Of a stretch of DNA of 64,000 nt, positions 8,598 to 17,037 are shown one piece after another; position 1 is the first letter of the stretch; each line of letters starts with the position of its first letter. Both the position numbers and the translations under genes were made by a program. The stretch is taken from the NCBI RefSeq assembly GCF_015461845.1, contig NZ_JACOPW010000009.1, positions 62,001 to 126,000 of the forward strand, given 5' to 3'. This DNA comes from Pseudomonas mucoides (lineage in GTDB: Bacteria > Pseudomonadota > Gammaproteobacteria > Pseudomonadales > Pseudomonadaceae). Below the pieces are notes generated by a model. The model saw only the letters and a list, made by a program, of their open reading frames with translations, ran no database searches and had not been told where the DNA came from.

Positions 8598-9956
8598 ATG
8601 ACTGCGAAGTTGGAAAAAGTTCTGATCGCCAACCGCGGTGAGATTGCCCTGCGGATCCTGCGTGCCTGCAAAGAGATGGGCATCAAGACTGTCGCCGTTT
8701 ACTCCAAGGCTGACAAAGAGCTGATGCACCTGGGCCTGGCAGACGAATCCGTCTGCATCGGTCCGGCCTCGGCCGCGCACTCTTACCTGCACATCCCGGC
8801 AATCATCGCCGCAGCTGAAGTGACCGGCGCTACTGCCATTCACCCAGGCTACGGTTTCCTTGCGGAAAACGCTGATTTCGCTGAACAGGTCGAGAACTCC
8901 GGCTTCGCCTTCATTGGCCCGAAAGCCGACACCATTCGCCTGATGGGCGACAAGGTATCGGCCAAGCACGCCATGATCGCTGCGGGCGTTCCAACCGTTC
9001 CGGGTTCCGACGGCCCGCTGCCTGAAGACGAAGAAACCGCTCTGCGCATCGGTCGCGAAGTCGGTTATCCGGTGATCATCAAGGCCGCTGGCGGCGGCGG
9101 TGGTCGCGGCATGCGCGTTGTGCATAAAGAAGAAGACCTGATCTCCTTTGCAAAACTGACCCGCACCGAAGCTGGCGCGGCGTTCGGCAACCCGATGGTC
9201 TATCTGGAAAAATTCCTGACCAACCCACGCCACGTGGAAGTCCAGGTACTTTCCGACGGCCAGGGTCACGCCATCCATCTGGGCGACCGCGACTGCTCGC
9301 TGCAACGTCGTCACCAGAAGGTTCTCGAAGAAGCGCCGGCACCGGGCATCGACGAGAAAGCACGCCAGGAAGTCCTCGCTCGCTGCGTCAAGGCGTGCAT
9401 CGACATCGGCTACCGCGGCGCCGGTACCTTCGAGTTCCTTTACGAGAACGGCCACTTCTACTTCATCGAGATGAACACTCGTGTCCAGGTAGAGCACCCG
9501 GTTTCGGAAATGGTCACCGGCATCGACATCGTCAAGGAGATGCTCAGCATCGCCGCTGGCAACAAGCTGTCGTACACCCAGGACGACGTGGTGATCCGCG
9601 GTCACGCCCTGGAATGCCGTATCAACGCCGAAGACCCGAAAACCTTCATGCCGAGCCCAGGCACGGTCAAGCATTTCCACGCACCAGGCGGCAACGGCGT
9701 TCGCGTCGATTCGCACCTGTACAGTGGTTATGCCGTTCCGCCGAACTACGATTCGTTGATCGGCAAGCTGATCACCTACGGCGCAACCCGTGACGAAGCC
9801 ATGGCGCGCATGCGCAATGCACTGGACGAAATCGTTGTCGACGGGATCAAGACCAACATCCCGCTGCACCGCGACCTGGTCCGTGATGAAGGCTTCTGCA
9901 AAGGGGGCGTGAACATTCACTACCTCGAGCACAAGCTGGCAGGCGAGAAGCACTAA
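8598..9956 (+). CDS. accC: Biotin carboxylase subunit of acetyl-CoA carboxylase
   Basis: Uses ATP and bicarbonate to carboxylate biotin on AccB, the first half-reaction of malonyl-CoA formation. 452 residues, typical length: N-terminal pre-ATP-grasp domain beginning KVLIANRGEIALRI, ATP-grasp domain with a glycine-rich loop (AAGGGGGRGM, about residues 161-170), EMNTRVQVEHPV metal/substrate motif, and C-terminal biotin carboxylase domain. The start at 8598 is preceded by GGAG (8585-8589 region); an earlier in-frame ATG at 8577 overlaps the accB stop and has no such site. A strong terminator follows. Confidence 0.96.
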   Translation: MTAKLEKVLIANRGEIALRILRACKEMGIKTVAVYSKADKELMHLGLADESVCIGPASAAHSYLHIPAIIAAAEVTGATAIHPGYGFLAENADFAEQVENSGFAFIGPKADTIRLMGDKVSAKHAMIAAGVPTVPGSDGPLPEDEETALRIGREVGYPVIIKAAGGGGGRGMRVVHKEEDLISFAKLTRTEAGAAFGNPMVYLEKFLTNPRHVEVQVLSDGQGHAIHLGDRDCSLQRRHQKVLEEAPAPGIDEKARQEVLARCVKACIDIGYRGAGTFEFLYENGHFYFIEMNTRVQVEHPVSEMVTGIDIVKEMLSIAAGNKLSYTQDDVVIRGHALECRINAEDPKTFMPSPGTVKHFHAPGGNGVRVDSHLYSGYAVPPNYDSLIGKLITYGATRDEAMARMRNALDEIVVDGIKTNIPLHRDLVRDEGFCKGGVNIHYLEHKLAGEKH

Positions 9957-9970
9957 GCTTCGACCCGATC

Positions 9971-10003
9971 AACAAAGCCGCCTTCGGGCGGCTTTGTTGT
10001 TTC
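9971..10003 (+). terminator. Rho-independent terminator after accC
   Basis: A perfect 12-bp stem (AACAAAGCCGCC at 9971-9982, GGCGGCTTTGTT at 9987-9998) with a TTCG tetraloop, followed by a short T-rich tract. It ends the aroQ-accB-accC transcript 15 bases after the stop codon. Confidence 0.9.
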
Positions 10004-10156
10004 TGGGTATTTCTTATGAGCTGCTACAGGGGCGCGTTGCACATGGCTTCTGCGTTTGGAGCCACCCCACTCCCACAAAACCTCCGCGCTCGCGTAAACT
10101 TGCGCGCTTCTCGCAGCCCGCTAGGCTGCAATCAATATTTTTCAAAGGTGCCCGCC

Positions 10157-11035
10157 ATGCCTTGGCTGCAAGTCCGTCTCGCCATCAGCCCAGAACAAGC
10201 CGAAACCTACGAAGACGCTTTCCTTGAAGTGGGCGCCGTGTCGGTGACCTTCATGGACGCCGAAGATCAGCCGATCTTCGAGCCAGAACTCAACACCACG
10301 CCGCTGTGGTCGCACACGCACCTGCTGGCCCTGTTCGAGGGCGGCACCGAAGCCGCCAGCGTATTGGCCCACCTTGAGCTGCTGACCGGCAGCCCGCTGC
10401 CCGAGCATCACAGCGAAGTGATCGAAGACCAGGATTGGGAACGCAGCTGGATGGACGGCTTCCAGTCGATGCGTTTCGGTCAGCGCCTGTGGATCGTCCC
10501 GAGCTGGCACGCCGCACCCGAGCCTGACGCCGTGAATCTGCTGCTGGACCCGGGCCTGGCGTTCGGCACCGGCACCCACCCCACCACCGCGCTGTGTCTG
10601 GAATGGCTCGACGGTCAGGACCTGAAAGACTGCAACGTGCTCGACTTTGGCTGCGGTTCGGGGATTCTGGCGATTGCCGCCTTGCTGCTAGGCGCCAAGG
10701 AAGCCGTCGGCACCGACATCGACGTGCAGGCCCTGGAAGCCTCTCGCGACAATGCCGGGCGCAACAACATCGACGAAGCGCTGTTCCCGCTGTACCTGCC
10801 TGAAGACCTGCCACAGGTGAAGGCCGACGTACTGGTCGCCAACATCCTCGCCGGCCCGCTGGTTTCTCTGGCACCGCAACTGTCCAGCCTGGTCAAGCCG
10901 GGTGGTCGCCTGGCGCTGTCCGGGATCCTTGCAGAACAAGGCGAAGACGTTGCCGCCGCCTACGCTCAAGACTTCGATCTGGACCCGATTGCCAATCGCG
11001 ATGGCTGGGTGCGCATCACCGGCCGTCGGCGCTAG
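10157..11035 (+). CDS. prmA: Ribosomal protein L11 methyltransferase
   Basis: SAM-dependent trimethylation of ribosomal protein L11. 292 residues, the usual length. N-terminal substrate-recognition domain starts MPWLQVRLAIS; the SAM-binding motif VLDFGCGSGILAIAA is in the C-terminal half, and the NILAGPL motif (NxxxxPL type) follows. The start at 10157 has an AAAGGTG ribosome-binding site, and an in-frame upstream extension to 10016 does not resemble the family. The next gene starts 30 bases downstream. Confidence 0.93.
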   Translation: MPWLQVRLAISPEQAETYEDAFLEVGAVSVTFMDAEDQPIFEPELNTTPLWSHTHLLALFEGGTEAASVLAHLELLTGSPLPEHHSEVIEDQDWERSWMDGFQSMRFGQRLWIVPSWHAAPEPDAVNLLLDPGLAFGTGTHPTTALCLEWLDGQDLKDCNVLDFGCGSGILAIAALLLGAKEAVGTDIDVQALEASRDNAGRNNIDEALFPLYLPEDLPQVKADVLVANILAGPLVSLAPQLSSLVKPGGRLALSGILAEQGEDVAAAYAQDFDLDPIANRDGWVRITGRRR

Positions 11036-11065
11036 AATGAACGCCTGCATAAACCGGATCGCCGC

Positions 11066-12283
11066 ATGACCGACAGCTTCGTCACCCAGTGCCCGCATTG
11101 CCAAACCAGCTTCCGCGTCAGCCATGCTCAGTTGAGCGTGGCACGCGGAGTGGTTCGTTGCGGCTCGTGCTTGCAAGTGTTCAACGCGGCCAAGCAGCTG
11201 CTTGAGCAACGGGCCGACAAGGAAGCCGTCAAACCGGTAACCCCGGCCATTGTTGAGCCACCAGCGCCACGCGCGATCAGCCAAAAGCAGTGGACGGCCT
11301 CCGAACTGGATCTGGACAGCCTGGACCTGGACGAAGAACTCGCCCGGCTCGAACAGCGGGAGATCCAGCCGACCAAGGAGTTTGGCCGGCACCGCGAAGA
11401 CGGCCTCAGCGCCCGGCGCGACTCTAGCGAGCACGACGAAGAACAGTGGTCCGACAGCCTCTTCAGCGAATCGGCCGCCGACCGCGCCCAACCGGTAGAG
11501 ACCGAACACCCGGAAACAGCCCCCGAACCGGACAACCACGAACGCACCGAGCCTTCGTTTTCGCTGGAACCGGTTGATCTCGATGATGAACCCCAGGTGC
11601 CCCATCTGCGCCTGCACGACCCTCTCGACGCCCCGCTCAACCATGAACGCCTGTCGGCAACCGAGGCACTCGACGACGACCTGCCGTCGATCGAACCGCT
11701 GCGCAAACGTCGCGAGCGCAGCGAGCCGGGCGTGCGCGCCGAGGTATTGCAAGACCTGACCGATGACCCACTGCAACTGGACTGGCAAAAACGTCGCTCC
11801 CCCTGGGGCCGACGCTTGTTCTGGATGCTGCTGGTCTTGCTCGGCGCTGCGGCGCTGGCCGGCCAATACATTGCATACCATTTCGACGAATTGGCCCGCC
11901 AGGACCAGTACCGCCCCTGGTTCCAGCAGCTGTGCCCGCAACTCGGCTGCACGGTGCCATCCAAAGTCGACATTGCAAAAATCAAAAGCAGCAACCTGGT
12001 GGTCCGCAGCCATCCGGAGTTCAGTGGCGCGCTGGTGGTCGATGCGATTATCTACAACCGCGCGCCGTTCTCGCAGCCCTTCCCGCTGCTGGAGCTGCGC
12101 TTTGCCGACCTCAATGGCCACTTGATCGCCAGCCGTCGCTTCAAACCCGGCGAGTACCTCAACGGCGACCTCGAAGGCATGGCGGAAATGCCACCGCAAA
12201 CGCCGATCCACATCGCGCTGGATATTCTCGACCCGGGCGCCAAAGCGGTGAACTACAGCCTGAGCTTCCACTCCCCCGAGTGA
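11066..12283 (+). CDS. Zinc-ribbon DUF3426 membrane protein
   Basis: 405-residue protein of unknown function. It begins with an MJ0042-type zinc ribbon (C9, C12, C32, C35). A long acidic low-complexity region (about 60-240) follows, then one membrane helix at about residues 249-272 and a DUF3426 domain to the end. The ribbon is therefore cytoplasmic and the DUF3426 part periplasmic. It follows prmA closely, as in P. aeruginosa (PA4851, from memory), so it is likely in the same transcript. The disordered middle has the charged composition typical of the family. Confidence 0.82.
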   Translation: MTDSFVTQCPHCQTSFRVSHAQLSVARGVVRCGSCLQVFNAAKQLLEQRADKEAVKPVTPAIVEPPAPRAISQKQWTASELDLDSLDLDEELARLEQREIQPTKEFGRHREDGLSARRDSSEHDEEQWSDSLFSESAADRAQPVETEHPETAPEPDNHERTEPSFSLEPVDLDDEPQVPHLRLHDPLDAPLNHERLSATEALDDDLPSIEPLRKRRERSEPGVRAEVLQDLTDDPLQLDWQKRRSPWGRRLFWMLLVLLGAAALAGQYIAYHFDELARQDQYRPWFQQLCPQLGCTVPSKVDIAKIKSSNLVVRSHPEFSGALVVDAIIYNRAPFSQPFPLLELRFADLNGHLIASRRFKPGEYLNGDLEGMAEMPPQTPIHIALDILDPGAKAVNYSLSFHSPE

Positions 12284-12468
12284 AACGCTTCACCGCTACA
12301 AGCCTGGCGGCAGATTTCTGACTGGGACCGTCCGTACCAAACTGCTGGCAATAACAGAATAACTGTTCAGATTTTGTTCAATTCAGCCTTTATCCAGTCA
12401 TCGAGAGCGGGTATCATGCCAACCCTTTTTCGAACTCTAATGATCCGGCCCCACAACAGGGAAGTCCT

Positions 12469-13479
12469 ATGTCGGCGGTACGCATCGGTCCATACACATT
12501 GCAAAACGGCTTGATTCTCGCCCCGATGGCGGGAGTCACCGACCAACCCTTTCGTCAGCTGTGCAAGCGATTGGGTGCGGGGCTGGTTGTCTCGGAAATG
12601 GTCACCAGCGACATGAGTTTATGGAACACCCGCAAGTCGCGGATGCGCATGATCCACGAAGGTGATCCCGAGCCACGCTCGGTCCAGATCGCCGGTGGTG
12701 ATGCACAGATGCTGGCGGACGCGGCCCGGGCCAACGTCGAGCTGGGTGCGCAGATTATTGATATCAACATGGGCTGCCCGGCGAAGAAGGTCTGCAACAA
12801 GGCTGCCGGTTCTGCGTTGTTGAAGGATGAAGCATTGGTCACCGAGATCCTGCAGGCCGTCGTGGCTGCGGTTGATGTGCCGGTGACCCTGAAGATCCGT
12901 ACCGGCTGGGACCGGGACAACAAGAATGGTTTGACGGTGGCGAAGATCGCCGAGCAGGCAGGCATTACGGCGTTGGCGGTCCATGGCCGCACCCGTGCCG
13001 ACCTCTACACCGGTGAAGCCGAGTACGACACCATTGCCGCGATCAAGCAGGCGGTGTCGATGCCGGTCTTTGCCAACGGCGATATCGATTCACCAGAAAA
13101 AGCCCGGTACGTGTTGGACGCGACCGGTGCCGATGGCTTGTTGGTAGGCCGGGCAGCCCAAGGGCGGCCATGGATTTTTCGCGAGATCGACCATTTCCTG
13201 CGTACCGGCGAGAAACTCCCGGCGCTGGAATTGATCGAGGTGGAACGCATTCTGCTAGAGCATCTGGCTGCCCTGCACGTCTTCTATGGCGATGTCATGG
13301 GTGTCCGGATCGCTCGAAAGCATGTGGGCTGGTATCTCGCAACCTTGCCGGGCGCCAGGGAGTTTCGCGCCCACTTCAATCGTTTGGAAGATACGGAAGC
13401 ACAATGCGCCAACGTTCAGGGCTTCTTCGCCGAACGTTACAAGAGCCTGACAGGGGACGGAGAAGGGGTGGCCGCATGA
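12469..13479 (+). CDS. dusB: tRNA-dihydrouridine synthase B
   Basis: FMN-dependent reduction of specific uridines to dihydrouridine in tRNA. 336 residues. The TIM-barrel start LAPMAGVTD, the VSEMV motif, the catalytic cysteine C103 in NMGCPAKK, and the flavin/phosphate-binding VHGRTR and DGLLVGRAAQG segments are visible. The end overlaps the fis start by 4 bases (ATGA), the classic dusB-fis operon. The 185-base region upstream (12284-12468) presumably holds the operon promoter; no specific operator was recognised. Confidence 0.95.
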   Translation: MSAVRIGPYTLQNGLILAPMAGVTDQPFRQLCKRLGAGLVVSEMVTSDMSLWNTRKSRMRMIHEGDPEPRSVQIAGGDAQMLADAARANVELGAQIIDINMGCPAKKVCNKAAGSALLKDEALVTEILQAVVAAVDVPVTLKIRTGWDRDNKNGLTVAKIAEQAGITALAVHGRTRADLYTGEAEYDTIAAIKQAVSMPVFANGDIDSPEKARYVLDATGADGLLVGRAAQGRPWIFREIDHFLRTGEKLPALELIEVERILLEHLAALHVFYGDVMGVRIARKHVGWYLATLPGAREFRAHFNRLEDTEAQCANVQGFFAERYKSLTGDGEGVAA

Positions 13480-13796
13480 CGATGATGACCGAGACTTTAG
13501 TGAGTGGAACAACACCCGTGAGCGACAACGTGAATTTGAAACAGCACCTCAATACGCCCAGCGAAGAAGGTCAGACCCTTCGCGGGAGTGTCGAGAAGGC
13601 GCTGCACAATTATTTCGCCCACCTTGAGGGCGCTGCCGTCACGGATGTGTACAACCTGGTGCTCTCCGAAGTCGAGGCTCCCCTGCTCGAGTGCGTGATG
13701 AACTACGTCAAGGGCAACCAGACGAAGGCCAGCGAGCTGCTCGGACTCAACCGGGGCACGCTGCGCAAGAAACTCAAGCAGTACGATTTGCTGTAA
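13476..13796 (+). CDS. fis: DNA-binding protein Fis
   Basis: Nucleoid-associated factor that bends DNA and helps activate rRNA and other promoters. 106 residues, the size of other Pseudomonas Fis proteins. The C-terminal helix-turn-helix reads QTKASELLGLNRGTLRKKL. The start ATG at 13476 lies inside the dusB stop (ATGA) and has a GGAGAAGGGG ribosome-binding site, showing translational coupling. A longer in-frame reading from 13170 is only the shadow of dusB. Terminated by the hairpin at 13814. Confidence 0.95.
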   Translation: MTMMTETLVSGTTPVSDNVNLKQHLNTPSEEGQTLRGSVEKALHNYFAHLEGAAVTDVYNLVLSEVEAPLLECVMNYVKGNQTKASELLGLNRGTLRKKLKQYDLL

Positions 13797-13813
13797 GCAT
13801 TCAATCAAACCAG

Positions 13814-13847
13814 AAAGGCGCCCGCGTAAAAACGGTCGCCTTTTTTG
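13814..13847 (+). terminator. Rho-independent terminator after fis
   Basis: Stem AAAGGCG (13814-13820) with CGCCTTT (13837-13843), and additional T residues to 13846. It separates the dusB-fis operon from purH. Confidence 0.78.
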
Positions 13848-13877
13848 CTGACTCCTTTGCTTTTGATGGAAATTGAA

Positions 13878-15485
13878 ATGACCGACCAGACTACCCGCCT
13901 GCCGATCCGCCGCGCCTTGATCAGCGTTTCCGACAAGACCGGGATCCTCGAATTCGCCAAAGAGCTTGAAGCCCTGGGCGTCGAGATCCTCTCTACCGGC
14001 GGGACGTTCAAGCTGCTGCGTGACAACGGTGTTGCCGCAGTGGAAGTCGCGGATTACACCGGTTTCGCAGAAATGATGGACGGTCGGGTGAAAACCCTGC
14101 ACCCGAAAATCCACGGCGGGATCCTCGGTCGTCGCGGTATCGACGACGCGATCATGAACGAGCACGGCATCAAGCCGATCGATCTGGTCGCGGTCAACCT
14201 GTACCCGTTCGAAGCCACCATTAACAAGCCAGGCTGCGACCTGCCGACCGCCATCGAGAACATCGACATTGGCGGCCCGACCATGGTCCGTTCCGCGGCC
14301 AAGAACCACAAAGACGTGGCCATCGTGGTCAATGCCAGCGATTACGCCAGCGTCCTCGAAGGCCTCAAGGCCGGCGGCCTGACCTACGCTCAGCGTTTCG
14401 ACCTGATGCTCAAGGCGTTCGAACACACCGCCGCCTACGACGGCATGATCGCCAACTACATGGGCACCGTGAACCAGGCCGCTGACACCCTCAGCACCGA
14501 AGGTCGCAGCGAATTCCCGCGCACCTTCAACAGCCAGTTCGTCAAGGCTCAGGAAATGCGCTACGGCGAGAACCCGCACCAGAGCGCGGCGTTCTACGTG
14601 GAAGCCAAGCCTGCCGAAGTCGGCATCGCCACCGCGACCCAGCTGCAAGGCAAAGAACTGTCGTACAACAACGTGGCCGACACCGACGCCGCGCTGGAAT
14701 GCGTGAAGAGCTTCGTCAAGCCGGCCTGCGTGATCGTCAAGCACGCCAACCCGTGCGGCGTGGCCGTGAGCCCGGACGCCGAAGGCGGCATCCGCCAGGC
14801 CTACGAACTGGCTTACGCCACCGACACCGAATCGGCGTTCGGCGGCATTATCGCCTTCAACCGCGAACTGGATGCCGAAACGGCCAAAGCCATCGTCGAG
14901 CGTCAGTTCGTCGAGGTGATCATTGCCCCGTCCGTCAGCGAAGAAGCCCGCGCCATCGTTGCAGCCAAAGCCAACGTGCGCCTGCTGGCCTGCGGCGAAT
15001 GGTCGGCTGATCGCGCCGCTGCCTGGGATTACAAACGCGTCAACGGTGGCCTGCTGGTGCAGAGCCGCGACATCGGCATGATCAGTGCCGACGACCTGAA
15101 AGTCGTGACCAAACGCGCCCCGACCGAACAGGAAATCAATGACCTGATCTTCGCCTGGAAAGTCGCCAAGTACGTGAAGTCCAACGCCATCGTCTACGCC
15201 AAGAACCGTCAGACCATCGGTGTCGGCGCGGGTCAGATGAGCCGTGTGAACTCGGCGCGTATCGCTGCGATCAAGGCGGAACATGCTGGCCTGCAGGTAG
15301 CCGGTTCGGTAATGGCTTCCGACGCATTCTTCCCGTTCCGCGACGGTCTGGACAACGCCGCCAAGGCGGGCGTGACTGCCGTGATTCAACCGGGCGGTTC
15401 GATGCGTGATGCTGAAGTGATTGCTGCGGCCGACGAAGCCGGCATTGCCATGGTCTTCACCGGCATGCGCCACTTCCGTCACTGA
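13878..15485 (+). CDS. purH: Bifunctional AICAR formyltransferase/IMP cyclohydrolase
   Basis: Last two steps of de novo IMP synthesis: formyl transfer to AICAR, then ring closure. 535 residues. The N-terminal MGS-like cyclohydrolase domain starts RRALISVSDKTG and contains KTLHPKIHGGIL. The C-terminal transformylase domain has the KHANPCG motif and ends in the usual GMRHFRH. The ATG at 13878 has GGAAATT upstream; the earlier in-frame ATG/TTG codons do not extend the family N-terminus. Followed by a REP pair and purD. Confidence 0.96.
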   Translation: MTDQTTRLPIRRALISVSDKTGILEFAKELEALGVEILSTGGTFKLLRDNGVAAVEVADYTGFAEMMDGRVKTLHPKIHGGILGRRGIDDAIMNEHGIKPIDLVAVNLYPFEATINKPGCDLPTAIENIDIGGPTMVRSAAKNHKDVAIVVNASDYASVLEGLKAGGLTYAQRFDLMLKAFEHTAAYDGMIANYMGTVNQAADTLSTEGRSEFPRTFNSQFVKAQEMRYGENPHQSAAFYVEAKPAEVGIATATQLQGKELSYNNVADTDAALECVKSFVKPACVIVKHANPCGVAVSPDAEGGIRQAYELAYATDTESAFGGIIAFNRELDAETAKAIVERQFVEVIIAPSVSEEARAIVAAKANVRLLACGEWSADRAAAWDYKRVNGGLLVQSRDIGMISADDLKVVTKRAPTEQEINDLIFAWKVAKYVKSNAIVYAKNRQTIGVGAGQMSRVNSARIAAIKAEHAGLQVAGSVMASDAFFPFRDGLDNAAKAGVTAVIQPGGSMRDAEVIAAADEAGIAMVFTGMRHFRH

Positions 15486-15501
15486 TTCAACTCGATCCAA
15501 A

Positions 15502-15588
15502 TGTGGGAGCTGGCTTGCCAGCGATAGCATCCCCTCGGTCTAACTGATGAACCGAGTCGCCTGCATCGCTGGCAAGCCAGCTCCCACA
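15502..15588. repeat. Inverted REP pair between purH and purD
   Basis: TGTGGGAGCTGGCTTGCCAGCGAT (start of the left unit at 15502) is repeated in inverse orientation ending at 15588 (ATCGCTGGCAAGCCAGCTCCCACA). The spacer also carries a short CTCGGT/ACCGAG palindrome. Typical extragenic palindrome pair of the P. fluorescens group. Confidence 0.88.
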
Positions 15589-15641
15589 GAAAAGCAGCTC
15601 CAACGCTGCCCACAGAATTTGCGTCATCCGAGGTTTTTGAA

Positions 15642-16937
15642 ATGAATGTTTTGATCATTGGCAGCGGTGGCCGTGAACACGCACTGGCCTGGAAAGTGGC
15701 TCAGGATCCGCGTGTGCAGAAAGTGTTCGTGGCCCCTGGCAACGCCGGTACCGCCATCGAAGCCAAATGCGAAAACGTCGCCATCGACGTGTTGGCTCTC
15801 GAACAGCTGGCAGACTTTGCCGAGAAAAACGTTTCCCTGACCATCGTCGGCCCGGAAGTGCCCCTGGTGGCTGGCGTCGTCGATCTGTTCCGCTCCCGCG
15901 GCCTGGATTGCTTCGGTCCGACCGCTGGCGCTGCCCAGCTGGAAGGTTCGAAAGCCTTCACCAAGGACTTCCTCGCTCGCCACAAAATCCCGACTGCCGA
16001 TTACCAGAACTTCACCGAGATCGAGCCAGCCCTGGCTTATCTGCGTGAAAAAGGCGCGCCGATCGTGATCAAGGCCGATGGCCTGGCCGCCGGTAAAGGT
16101 GTGATCGTTGCCATGACCCTGGCCGAAGCCGAAGACGCCGTGCGCGACATGCTCGCGGGCAACGCGTTTGGCGATGCGGGTTCGCGCGTAGTGATCGAAG
16201 AATTCCTGGACGGCGAAGAAGCCAGCTTCATCGTCATGGTCGACGGCAAGAATGTGCTGCCAATGGCCACCAGCCAGGACCACAAGCGCGTCGGCGACGG
16301 CGACACCGGCCCGAACACCGGTGGCATGGGCGCTTACTCCCCTGCCCCGGTCGTGACTGCCCAAGTGCACCAGCGGGTCATGGACCTGGTGATCTGGCCG
16401 ACCGTTCGCGGCATGGCCGAGGAAGGCAACGTCTACACTGGCTTCCTGTACGCCGGCCTGATGATCGACAAGGCTGGTAACCCAAAAGTCATCGAATTCA
16501 ACTGCCGTTTCGGCGATCCTGAGACCCAACCGGTGATGCTGCGTCTGCAGTCGAGCCTGGTATTGCTGGTCGAAGCGGCTCTGGCGCAAGCGCTGGACAA
16601 GGTCGAAGCGCAATGGGATCCACGTCCGAGCGTCGGCATCGTGTTGGCCGCTGGCGGTTATCCGGGTGACTACGCCAAAGGCGTGGCCATCAACGGTCTG
16701 GATGCAGCCGCCGCACTGGAAGGCAAAGTCTTCCACGCCGGTACTGCACTCAAGGACGGTCAAGTGGTCACGGCCGGTGGTCGGGTGCTCTGCGCCACGG
16801 CCATGGGCGCCAGCGTCGATGAGGCTCAGCAGCAAGCTTACAAACTGGCGGCAAAAATTGACTGGGAAGGCTGTTTCTATCGCAAGGACATTGGCTACCG
16901 TGCCATTGCCCGTGAACGTGGCGAAAGCCAGGAGTAA
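15642..16937 (+). CDS. purD: Phosphoribosylamine-glycine ligase
   Basis: ATP-dependent joining of glycine to phosphoribosylamine, second step of purine synthesis. 431 residues, normal length. N-terminal MNVLIIGSGGREHALAWK, the PSAAQLEGSK-like segment (AAQLEGSKAF), ATP-grasp region with IVIKADGLAAGKGV, and EFNCRFGDPETQ are all present. It pairs with purH across a REP element and is followed by a hairpin terminator. Confidence 0.96.
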   Translation: MNVLIIGSGGREHALAWKVAQDPRVQKVFVAPGNAGTAIEAKCENVAIDVLALEQLADFAEKNVSLTIVGPEVPLVAGVVDLFRSRGLDCFGPTAGAAQLEGSKAFTKDFLARHKIPTADYQNFTEIEPALAYLREKGAPIVIKADGLAAGKGVIVAMTLAEAEDAVRDMLAGNAFGDAGSRVVIEEFLDGEEASFIVMVDGKNVLPMATSQDHKRVGDGDTGPNTGGMGAYSPAPVVTAQVHQRVMDLVIWPTVRGMAEEGNVYTGFLYAGLMIDKAGNPKVIEFNCRFGDPETQPVMLRLQSSLVLLVEAALAQALDKVEAQWDPRPSVGIVLAAGGYPGDYAKGVAINGLDAAAALEGKVFHAGTALKDGQVVTAGGRVLCATAMGASVDEAQQQAYKLAAKIDWEGCFYRKDIGYRAIARERGESQE

Positions 16938-16953
16938 GGCCATTCATTCGGCC

Positions 16954-16978
16954 GGGCAAGGGCCGCTGGTCCTTGCCC
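16954..16978 (+). terminator. Stem-loop after purD
   Basis: Perfect inverted repeat GGGCAAGG (16954-16961) and CCTTGCCC (16971-16978) with a 9-base loop, 17 bases after the purD stop. There is no real T tract, so it may be a weak terminator or a processing stem. Confidence 0.6.
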
Positions 16979-17002
16979 CACTATTCCGGCACCGCGCATA
17001 GT

Positions 17003-17008
17003 TATAAT
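17003..17008 (+). promoter_or_regulatory. -10-like hexamer upstream of retS
   Basis: An exact TATAAT lies 29 bases before the retS start codon. No convincing -35 hexamer at 16-18 bases spacing was seen, so this is only a candidate. Confidence 0.4.
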
Positions 17009-17037
17009 CTGGCATCAACCTACGAAGGGATTTCGCC

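Noticed and set aside
13497..15530. A 677-codon open frame on the minus strand across purH
   Set aside because: It is antisense to intact purH, has an amino-acid composition typical of shadow frames (many His/Arg/Gln/Val runs) and no family resemblance.
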